Part shown: positions 41,701 to 52,500 of the stretch, in pieces
Position numbering within the stretch: position 1 is the stretch's first letter
Layout: each line of letters opens with the position of its first letter
Assembly (NCBI RefSeq): GCF_001522545.3
Contig: NC_031799.1
Location: 45,467,326 to 45,531,325, forward strand
Reading direction: 5' to 3'
Origin: Parus major
Taxonomy: Eukaryota; Chordata; Aves; Passeriformes; Paridae
DNA length: 64,000 bases
Translations under genes and position numbers: made by a program
The notes under the pieces: generated by a model
The model's database searches: none
The model's input: the letters and a program-made list of their open reading frames with translations, nothing else
Told to the model about the DNA's origin: nothing

Positions 41701-43068
41701 ATCTAAACAATAATGCCTTGAATAAGCCAGCTATAAGAATTTAATTTGACAATTACGTGTGAAAAGCTTATTTTAATGACTAGCCCAGTGTCATCAAGAA
41801 ATTTGGTGGCAAAACCAGTGACTCAGAACTGCCTGTTATAGGGACCAGCTTTCTCTTCCCTAAAGCTTTGGTCACTGTTTCCCTGCTGTCTTGTGAAACA
41901 CAGAATATACAGACTAGGACAATCATCTCCACTATATCTGGTACTGAGGCAAGATTGCTCTTGAGGGGGATATTTTACAGACTGTTCACTAAGTATGCTG
42001 AAAGAGGCAAAAATGACTGAAAAATGTTAAAACTAGCCTCTGACATTTGAGGGTTGTATTGCTATAGACATGTGTTTTGTGCCATAGCCCTGATCATGTG
42101 TGTTGTCAAATCAAAAATTGCAAGCCAGTGCACCCCAGTGATACACACAGGGATGAAGCATAGAGATCTCTGTTCCTTCAGCTCAGGAAATAACTGAAGG
42201 AGAGAAGATGCAGAATGAGGTAGAAAATATACTGATGGTAGGCCTCTGGCTATATTCTAAATATTTACTAATTTTGAAGACAGATCATAGTCTTTCACTT
42301 GTGATTTTTAGGGGAAAAAGATGTTTAATATCATCTGCCTTCTTCTCAAATAGACCCCTTATTTATAGCCCCATTTGCCTCATATTACTCCTATCACTAG
42401 AGAAAGGCTCTTTGAGTTTCATGACTCAGTCTCCTCAGCTGCTATTTCCAGCAGTATTTCTTATGAAACCAGTATCCTTCAAGTTCCCCTTTCCCCCAAC
42501 TTTCGGTCCAGCTTCTTATGCTCCTCAGATTTTTGGGCTTCACAGCATTCTCAGCAACCCACTGGCCCAGTATCAGCCAGTACCACTTTACTCTGTCACT
42601 CTTCCCTAGTTTCTCCTTATATCTTTTCCCTTCTAAATCCCTTCTTGGCTCTGTAACGCTTAATCACTGTTTGTCAGTAAGAGTCGTCTCATTCACATCA
42701 TCCCAGTCACCCTTCCCAAATATTGTATGCAATCTTCATCTCTCAGACTTCATGTGGAAGTTATTTAAACAGTTACTTAATCTCCACAAGATCTGGTGAA
42801 AGGACAAGTCAATCCATGACTGTAATTTACTGAATTGTTCGCACATCTGGATTCATTCTGAGTACACAGGCTTGTTATTAAAGTTGCATGAGAAAGTTGG
42901 TCAGACCAAAAGAGAAACATGCTGGTGTTAACTTGTCATGACTTGTATGAAAACTAAAATTCAGATGTTGGGCTGAAAATAAGAAAATCTACAGAAATCA
43001 AGTTCTTGCTGTCACCACAAGGAGATATAATGCCTGTCACTATTCTCTGGATGGCCCAATAAAAAAAT
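38775..43068. other. Intergenic, no gene recognised
   Basis: Contains a 22-nt T run at 40898-40919 and a pyrimidine-rich strand at about 42340-42760 that creates overlapping chance ORFs. Confidence 0.5.
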
Positions 43069-43122
43069 TAGTAAGAAAACTAATGCTAACATTGCTAGTA
43101 AGAAAACTAAAGCTAGCATTGC
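43069..43122 (+). repeat. Tandem duplication, 27-bp unit x2
   Basis: tagtaagaaaactaatgcta / tagtaagaaaactaaagcta, then acattgc / gcattgc. Confidence 0.85.
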
Positions 43123-43879
43123 AAGACCACAAGAACTGGTGGGCTGTTATGTTTGTTATTAGTCTGAGTGAAATTACTCAGTGCAAACTGAAGTTGAGTA
43201 CCAGGTGTCTTTTGTTATGATGTAGAGTTTAAGCATGGGATAATACCAGAGACCTTGAAAATACATGCACAGGCTAAAAACAGGTCACGAGACAATAAAG
43301 ATCTCACTAGCAGCCAGCTTCTGGTTCTTGAGGAATTCTAATCTTAAGTGCTGAGAACACTGCTTTAGACATAACAAGGAGGACAAGGAAGCAATCAAAC
43401 AACAAGTGCATGTGGTGTATGCACTGTTTATGAATAAGACAAATAAACTATGTGGGCATGGGAAGTTAACACCCCTAGTATTGCAGAGTATATTATCCAA
43501 GGAAAGGAGACCAGAGAATTAAAATTCACTGACAAACTCAAACATTTTTGAAATTTACTAGAACTTGATATTTAAAAGGAATTCCTGCTGGCAAATGGTT
43601 GTCATCACTGGATCATCATGGAATTTTCTTCCTAAAACCTATGTCAAAGCTGCAAGCACATCATCTGTTTCAAGGACCAAGGCTCTTCAAATGTCTTTTA
43701 TCATGCCAGTCAAGTTTTAGGGCAGTATAGAAGTCTGTATCTGAGTTCATAAACTACATGCACTTGTTGTCTCAAGTTCTGTAATTCCTGAGTAAAGCAT
43801 TACTGGACATAAATTAGGTTTGCCTAGCATGATAACTATCAGTGTGACAACCATCACACTGACCAGCCCTGTAATGGCC

Positions 43880-43945
43880 AAGCAACTGCACTAAACAATC
43901 ATTGTAGGTCTCTTCCAGCTGGAAGTATTCCACTGTATTCTATAT
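43880..43945 (+). mobile_element. Very short CR1 tail
   Basis: caatcattgtaggtctcttc ... ccactgtattctat resembles the last 60 bp of CR1. Confidence 0.5.
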
Positions 43946-45844
43946 ATGCTTCTCATTATTGTCTGTAAATACATCTATTAAATCCTCAGTGTGAATTGGC
44001 TCTCCCGCTGAAATAAAAGACAAAAACCTGCAACAGAACCAAGGTTTTACATATCGCACTGAAACACTGACTTTCACAGAATACAATGCTGGAATTGTTG
44101 TAGCCAGACCTTCATTAGGAAGTTTTAGGGAGTGTAAAACTGCCTGGGTTGCAATTGTTCAAAGTTTCTGTACTATTATTATTTGTTTCTTATTTTTGTG
44201 CTTTACATTAGGAATACACATATATATGTCACTATCATCTTACCTTCAATTCTACTGCTTTAATACTGAATAATTAAAAGCACAGGAGCTCAATCATCTG
44301 TCATTTTTAGGCTATAATATGCAAAGTGTTACTCTGTCATTGCAAAATTACTCCAGAAGTTAATTACTTGTGTTCTGGAGGCATTTTTTTCCTGCTTCTT
44401 TATCTGATGAATGAACAAGGAACTTGCCCCAGGAAAGATGGGGGTGTATGTTCTGTGGAGCTGGTGATAGGAAGAACCTAGAGCACTTAAGGAGCTACAA
44501 GAACAAGCTGGGGTTTTGACCTCAAGCCACGTAGTTTAGTTGGAGAAATGTCTCATGGGGTAGGTTGTATATTAAAGTGTAAATTAAAATTCAATGACAC
44601 ATAACACACTAGAGGCTAACTAAAAAAACTGCAACTAAGAAACACTGAGCAGCTTTTTCAATCAGCAAACTTTTGGGGTAAACTTCATTATAATTATTCT
44701 CAGTGTTTGTATGCATGCAGTATTAAGGTTACATTCACAAACTGTTTTGCATAGCCATTATTGAGCGTCAGGTGTTTTCATAAATTGTTAGTTAATTTTT
44801 AGTATCCTAAAGTTCAACAGACTACAGTATGGCTTTCAACTCTATGTAATTCCTGAAATTATACTGTTATAGCCCATATGGGGTACATCAGTAATACCTG
44901 CAGTTTCAACATTCTGTTTTTTCTCTGGAAAATTTTCATAAAAACATTAAGTATGCATTATGCATTGCATAAATGCAGCCTTCTTTATAGGGACTGTATT
45001 TTACTCAGATCTCTTTCTGTAACAGTCGTTCAGCACCCCTAAAAAAGCTATGCCTGCGTTTGAGTCCACCTGTGACTGTAGTCAATGTAATTGACCAGTA
45101 GAAATAGTTAGTATGGGTTCTGTTGTCAGGAAACTTTCTCGTCTATGAGACAGCCTCAGGCAACTGACCTGCTTCTGGAGAACTGGCCGATTTTATACAG
45201 ATACAAACATTTTATATGGTCTCCAATTCTTGGTCACACAATGAAAAAGAAAATTTATATTTATACAGTGCTCTCATCATAATTTACAAAACTCAGTTCT
45301 TTGTAAAAGACAGCATGCTTTTCAAGAGCCACTGGCATATTGCAGTATATCGCTCATCAGGGCCATTTCTAATTTGAAATTGAGACAATTTCTTAGGCTA
45401 TCTCTCATGCAGTACTTCACAGCTTAGAGTCTCCTGGTTGTGTTCAATCAGTCACTGCAGTCTGTCAAAAGGATGCAGTTCTCCTTGGGGAAAAGTCAAT
45501 ACCAGCAAAAAGCATTACTGTACCATAATACTGTACCATAACTGTGGTACTAACACTGTGTATCAGTGGGGCCTTGAGACTCAGCTTCATATCCCTCACC
45601 AAAACAAAACAAAAAACCATCAGACATGTACCATAAAATCGTAACTATTGAAACAACTGATTTTTAGTTTCATTAAATACCTCACAGATGGGCCCAGAAT
45701 GTCACAAGTGTACCTGCATGTCAATCAGAGAAGGATTCTGGAGTAAATTAATCTCAGAAATGGCCTCAGCCATTGCTTCACATTTTGCCATTTATTTCCA
45801 TGTATCCTGGGAAGTTTTGTCGGATCCAAGTCTCTACAACTCCT
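43946..45844. other. Intergenic upstream of NANS, nothing recognised
   Basis: AT-rich, no supported ORF or repeat. Confidence 0.5.
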
Positions 45845-46045
45845 GAAAGGAGAATGTAGTAGTGTGGCAGGGGTCGGTCTCTCCTGCCGCTCCTGCAGTG
45901 AGAGGACAAGAGGAAATGGCCTGAAGGTGAGACAGCGGAGATTCCGATCAGATATCAGAACAAGAAGTTGTCACTGTCAGGGTGGTCAGGCACTGGAATA
46001 GGTTTCCCTGGGAGGTAGTGGAGTCACCATGCCTGTAAGTTTTTA
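45845..46045 (+). mobile_element. CR1 fragment upstream of NANS promoter
   Basis: gagaggacaagaggaaatgg, then gtcaggcactggaatagg and gaggtagtggagtcaccatg: internal part of a CR1 3' UTR, ending at the CpG island. Confidence 0.8.
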
Positions 46046-46204
46046 CGGATCTGTTGGGCGGAGCACACAGCTGGAGCGTCTTGCCCGGCAAGCCGCTGCC
46101 GTGGCGCCGGGGCCGAGGGCGCGCGACAGGAACCGCTGAGGGCGCGGCGCCCCCTGCCGGTCGGGAGATGGCCCCAGGACAGGGAGTCCTCGCCCACCGG
46201 CGGC

Positions 46205-46350
46205 GCTGATTGGCTGCGACTGGGAGGAGGCGGGGTGAGGCCGGGAACAGCTGCGCTGATTGGCTGCGGCTGGGAGGAGGAGGGGTGAGGCCGGGAACAG
46301 CTGCGCTGATTGGCTGCGGCTGGGAGGAGGCGCGGTGAGGCCGGGAGCGG
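46205..46350 (+). repeat. Three 50-bp tandem repeats in NANS promoter
   Basis: The unit starts gctgattggctgcg and runs through tgggaggagg and ggtgaggccggga. Copies start at about 46205, 46255 and 46305; the third is truncated near 46350. Units differ by only a few bases. Each carries ATTGG (46209, 46259, 46309), an inverted CCAAT box. The array ends about 60 bp before the NANS ATG. Confidence 0.9.
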
Positions 46351-46408
46351 CGGGGCCGGCAGCGGCGGCGCAGTCGCGGGCGGGCTGTGAGGCTGGCGCC
46401 ATCTCGCC

Positions 46409-46540
46409 ATGGCTCGCGAGTTCGAGCTGTGCCCCGGGCGGCGCGTCGGCGGCGACCAGCCCTGCTTCATCATCGCCGAGATCGGGCAGAACCACCAGGG
46501 CGACCTGGACATCGCCAAGCGCATGATCCGCATGGCCAAG
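46409..46540 (+). CDS. NANS: NANS exon 1
   Basis: Forty-four codons from MAREFELCPGRRVGGDQPC through FIIAEIGQNHQGDLD to IRMAK; donor GTGCGC. It lies in the CpG island, and the following intron carries a CR1 tail about 115 bp downstream. Confidence 0.96.
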
Positions 46541-49500
46541 GTGCGCGCGAGGGGGTGGGCTGGTGAGCGAAGCGCCGGGGCGCGGCCGGGGGACGCGCGG
46601 GAGGGTCTATTCTAAACACAGGTTGTCTGCAGGCAGATCTTGCATTTGACTTTGTAAAAGCGTCTGGAGCGCTTGTCGTGCGAGGAGCGGCTGAGGGAGC
46701 TGGGGTTGTTCAGCCTGCAGAAAAAGAGGCTCAGGGGTGACATTATCACTCTCAACAACTCCCTGGGAGGAGCTCGTAGCCTGGTGGGAATTGGCCTCTT
46801 CTCCCAGGCAGCCAGTGACAGGATGAGAGGACGTGGCCTCAAGCTGTGCCAGGAGAGGTTAAAACTGGACGTAAGGGAGAGTTTCTTTACAGAAAGGCTG
46901 AGCAGACATCGGAATGGACTGCCCAGGGAGGTCGCGGAGTCGCTGTCCCTGGAGGTGTTTGAGGCAGGACTGGACGTGGCACTTGGTGCCCTGGTCTGTT
47001 TTGACAAGGTGGTGTTCGGTGACCTCAAGGACTCCATGATCTCAGGGGTCTTTTCCAACTAATTCATTTTGTGGTCTTGTGTCATGGGCGCAGCCCCGCA
47101 GCTGGGGCATGAGCTCACGGGGAATTTAGGAAGTATCAGGCAGCTGCTGGAAAGTCTCTAATGAACGTCCAGTTTGACTTGGTTGACATGTAGGGCTTTA
47201 TTGCAGTAAAGCTTGTGTCATCCAGATAGCCAAACTGCCTTCAGATCCGAAGTTATATCTATTAGATATATATATCTATATCTATAAATGTAGATATATA
47301 CATTATATACATATAGATATATGTAGATCCGAAGTTATATCTATTAGATATATATATCTATATCTATAAATGGCACATCATCACAGCTTGGAGCATGGTG
47401 TATTCAGTTCTGTACTGGGGTATAATTGTACTGGAGATGCTCTAATGAGGATATATCTTCGCTGTGTGACTTCAAATTAATTACTATTCCTGGAGGTGTA
47501 ATTAATTATTATTCAAGAGGTGTCTGGTGTTGGTGATGTGATCTAGGGGTAACTGTGGTGATGCTGGGTGGATGGTTGGACTGAATGATCTTAAAAGCTT
47601 CTTCTAGCCTTGATGGTTCTATGAATTTCAGATTCATGCTTCTTGTTCCAGGGAATTCTGTGTCCTTTTTTAGTGTAAAATTATCAGTGACACCTAATCT
47701 GGGAAAAACACCACAGAAGTCAAGTCTTCAAATAAGCAGGATGCATAGCTAAGTAATTTTGTAGGTTTAATGCAATTTCTCCCAGCTGCTGCTCTACTAA
47801 GTGTATTGGGTGTTCGAAATAAAAGATTTCATGTCTGTGTAGGTCCACAGTCACTCCATGTTCATTACCATTTCTGTGATTGCTGTGATGATAATGTGAA
47901 AATTCCACAACAGATGAGCATATCAGTTACTCACTCCTTCAGAGTTGAGTGCAGTTGCACTGCACTTCCACTCAGTGTACACCAGCTTGTTTTGCAGGAC
48001 TGTGGAGCAGACTGTGCTAAGTTCCAGAAGAGTGAACTGGAGTACAAATTCAACAAGAAAGCCTTAGAAAGGCCCTACACCTCTAAACACTCCTGGGGAA
48101 AGACCTATGGGGAACACAAGCGCCACTTGGAGTTCAGTCATGACCAATATAGAGAGCTAAAGAAGTATGCAGAGGAGATTGGCATTTTCTTCACAGCTTC
48201 TGGCATGGATGAGGTATGTAAGCCATACTGGAGTGCAAGGGGAGTCTGGCTGCCATTGGGTATCACCTAGGTGAGACCATTCTTATATAAAAAGAATATA
48301 TGGACAATCAATTTCTGACTGAGAGACCTTCTAACTGAGAGTAATTTTCCAGTTCACCTGTGTCTTTACAATGGGTGGCTGAATATTTTGGAAGACTTGC
48401 CCCATGTGTTGAGATACTGATACACAGTAAGTAATATCAGGGACAAGGCTTCTTTTTGATTTTAATAAACAATTGAGGCTTTGAGAGTGTAGATCAAGAT
48501 ATCAGTCAGACTTCGCTCCCATGTTGTCTGGTGTGTTGGTTTCAAGCGTGTCAAACTTCCTTCTGTATTTAAACCAGATTCCTTTCTTGATCTAATCCCT
48601 ATTATTTCCCTCTTTTTCCTCATTTACTAGACCCCTGTTGTGTTTCTAAGCAACAGAAGTGTTTATGCCCCTATTTCTTTAACTAAACTCCTGGAGGGGC
48701 TCAGCACCTTGGCTTGCTACTGCTGAATTATCTACTGATTTTTGCCAGTAGACTCTTAAACAGTCAGTCATCAGCTTCACAATTCCATGAAACTCCTCCT
48801 GCTGTTCCCCCTTAAGACATGTGTACTGTGGCTGTTGCATGTTGCTTGCCTCAGAATGATGGTGTGACATTATTAAATGGAACATACATTGAAATGTGTA
48901 AACAAGGTAATGTGTAATGTGAAATGTGTAAAGGTCAGGTAACACTAGAAGTAATGTATAGATTAGAGACTACAGATTTATTTTTCTTTGTGACCTAGAA
49001 AATACAGAGAACCAAACTTAAAGAGACCCTATCGGAAGTAAGCTAGCCACTCTTGCATATGGCCAGCAGAGCAATGTCCCTGGCTTTCTGCAAGTAGACA
49101 TATCCTAGATGGGACAAGGATGCTTTAAGGTGATCTATTCAGTGTCTCACTCTTGCAGTCAGAGACAATTCATGATATATCAGTGTAATTTCTTATAATT
49201 TGTTCTCCCTCTTCATCTGACAGTAGACAAATGTTTTGTGTATATGGCAGTAGCTCAGTGCCATGGATTCAGAAATAGATCTGTGAAAAGAGAGTGTGGT
49301 GATGTTTCTTTCATTGCTGTCTTAACATCTAGAAGACCTGCTGAACAACATCCACTCCTTTAAGAAAGGAGTAAATGAACCCAGCAGTCTTGGACTTCTA
49401 TATCTGGGAACTTGAAGACCCACATGCCTTTGAGGAGAAAAAAAGCTCCACACTCCTTCTTTGATGTTAAAACCTCTGCTTTCTAAAGGCGGTAGTGCAA

Positions 49501-52500
49501 CACAGAACACCTTTTATTGGCAGCAGCTAAGATGACTTTCTGCTGGTGGGATCCCTCTTTTTCTCTTCTGTGCTCCTTTGTATGTGGCTTCCTCAGCTAA
49601 TTAATAAAACTGATACATGTTTGTGCCTTCTTTTTCAGCGCTAATTACATTACACAGCTCCTAAGGTTTCTGAGGGTGTTTCTGCAAGACAGGGGTTTGG
49701 AACTTAAGGAAAATATTGCCTAAATTGACATAAAAAGTATTTGAGAATACATTAACTTCTGAAAGTTCTTATACATTAACTTATGTAAATTTAACATAAT
49801 CTCCAGATTTGTTATCTGGATAATCTCGAGAAGTCCAGTCAAGTCAAAGAGGTTAAACTGTTTAACTGTGTTTAACTGTATGAGGAAATCAATGAAGTGA
49901 TGTGTGAAATAAATACAAAGGCTATGAATAACTTCTTTATGTATTCTGTTCCAGTGTGTACTGGAGACAAAGCAGGATCTCATTGAACCACTCCCTTTAA
50001 TGTCATTCCTGCTATTTGAAATTACTTCCTGGTTCTTGAATCTCTTAAAGAAGAGCTGCTAATTTTCAAGAGATATTTACCTAATGAAGAGTGGCCTTAG
50101 ATGCCAGGTCTACCTGTCATATTTAATTTTTTGCCATCTTCTGAGATAAGATCTATGATTTTTTTAATATAGACTAGTCATTCTCTTTATGTACAACACA
50201 TCTGAAAGAACGATATTAAATAGTGAATAGAGAGATGTTTTACATTGCAGGTACAAGAAATTGAATCTGTGTCGTATTGATGATAGAAAAATTAGACCAA
50301 ATAAGATGTCATTATCTTCAGGGACATTAGTGTTCTTCCTCTGGCACTAAGTAAGTTTAACTGCAACAAGGAAAGAGCTGAAGAAATTAAAAGTTTGTGG
50401 GTGGTTGACAGGGAACAAACATGACTATTTCATTATTTTCCCCAGAGGTGAATGGAGGATTTAAATACCTCTTGCCTGTGATAGATTTGGAATTTAAATT
50501 TTCTTCCAATAAAATACACATTTTTAAAAGGACACTTACTGATATAATACCTGTTTTCACAAAGCCTCTAATAATTCTTGAATTGTCTTCAATACAGCAC
50601 ACATATTTTTAGGCAAAGGCAGAGTATAATTGGTATTTAAATAAATGGTTTTATAGTCTTTGTTTTAGCATATTTTATTGTCTAGTAGCACTCCCAAAAG
50701 CAATCTCCTTTTGGATTTCCCTCCTTGGGTGCTTTTGGGCATTTTTCCTGGTGCTTATTTAATACGCTCATACAAGTTTTCGATATGATGCATCTATTCT
50801 ATTACCTGTGGTTTTAAACATTCTGTGGCTTAATGTTTCTGATCTGCAGGATGGGTGTGGAAAGAAAACGGTGTGTGTACTTTTATAGCGCATTTTTTCT
50901 TCAACAGGCAGACTTCTGTCTGCAGGTAGTTGCTCTCTCTAATAGTGTTTAAAAAAAGAGAGAAAAAAAGCAAGAATGCTGTAGTACACAAGTTCATCTT
51001 TAAGCTGAGGTGGAGCTCACTTGTACTAAGCAGCAGAATGTACAGCTGGTGTTACCAGCTTTGGTGGGAGACCAGAGACTGCCTTCAGACAGTGATCGCA
51101 GTCAAAAATCTCCACTAAAATAGAAGTATGAAAGAAGGCATCATAAGTATACTCCACCTGTAGAGAAATCAGAAACAAATATTGTCAGGATAGCAAATGT
51201 TGCCTCAGAAGAAGTGCTTTTTGGGGAGATGTCTATAATACCGACCTGTTTAATAAACTTTGGGTTTGCTGTGTTAAAGGGTTGTTTATTTCCAAGTACA
51301 GTAGTTCTTTATCCCTTGATTCAGCTGGAGTGTTAAAACACAGTGATTTCTTTTCCTTGTAGATGGCTGTGGAATTTCTACATGAGCTGGATGTTCCATT
51401 TTTCAAAGTAGGATCAGGAGATACAAATAATTTTCCATATTTGGAAAAGACTGCAAAGAAGGGTAAGCATTTTCTTTGACCCATCTTGGTGAACATCACA
51501 ATTTCGCAGTAGCTCAGTTATTAGATTTTTCCTCGAGTGCATTTTTGGGAAAAAATCTGAAGTTTCTTTAAAAGAAACTCACCCTTAGACTTTGAAAAAT
51601 ATAAATTTACCCAGCATTCTTTTCTAGTTTTACTGAATTAATTTACTTACAAAGAATTTAATTTAATCTTGGGTAGCTTTGTTGTAGACCTGGTACAAAA
51701 CTTGTGGCTATTTTCCAATGGCTAGGTCGCCCAATGGTGATTTCCAGCGGGATGCAGTCAATGAACACAATGCATCAGGTTTATCAGATTGTGAAGCCCC
51801 TCAATCCAAACTTCTGCTTCCTGCAGTGCACCAGCGCGTACCCACTTCAGCCAGAGGATGTCAACCTCCGTGTTATATCGGTCAGTGAGTAACCCAGAGC
51901 ATGCTGTGGGTGGGATAGCAGAGAAGGGCTGTATCATTTTACTGGGATAAGACTACTTCAAGGGCTTAAGGTGTGCTGGAATTTGCTTCTGAGAAGTTAC
52001 AGCATGTGTCATGTTCCTCTAATTAACAATGCAAACACTGAGTTTAAAAGATCCACCAGGTCCTTTTTTTGGCAGAACTCACCATTGAGGAATATGGTAA
52101 AGTGTGTTCACAGTTCAACAGAGGAAAACATGACATAGGGTGAGCTAGTTAACCCTGTGGTTTACAGTGCTAAGAAAAATCACATAGACAGTTACCATTA
52201 AGAAGGTGCATGAAGTGAGAACATAATTCAAGATAGGGAACTAGACCAGAAAGTTTGTTAAAAAAGCTGCATGTGTCTATCAGAGCAATGAAGAAAATTG
52301 ATTAGACTCTACTATAGTTTCCTTCATTTGAAATATTACTTAGATACACCAAATAGTGATGGAAGAAAGTTTTTCCAAACTGGCCAGTGTTCAAGCACTA
52401 CCTTAGATCTGTGCACACATAGTACATTATTTTTAATAGAATGGCACATGGCTGCCTTTAAGTGCCTTTAGGATTTGTTGGCTGTTCTTTATGCATGGAC

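Larger units (their letters stand above)
46040..46640. promoter_or_regulatory. CpG island / NANS promoter and exon 1
   Basis: A CpG-dense block includes the 50-bp tandem array, the start codon and the beginning of intron 1. No TATA box is seen near the ATG. The inverted CCAAT boxes and GC-rich unit suggest NF-Y/Sp-type housekeeping expression (inference). Confidence 0.75.

Noticed and set aside
42208..42609. 133-codon ORF
   Set aside because: Explained by the pyrimidine-rich strand; no family resemblance and overlapping ORFs in the other frames.
46024..46539. 171-codon minus-strand ORF
   Set aside because: Antisense to NANS exon 1 and its tandem repeats. The repeated peptide pattern simply mirrors the 50-bp repeat.
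46673..47062. 129-codon plus-strand ORF in NANS intron 1
   Set aside because: Lies wholly in a CR1 3' tail; the sequence is the CR1 consensus, not a gene.
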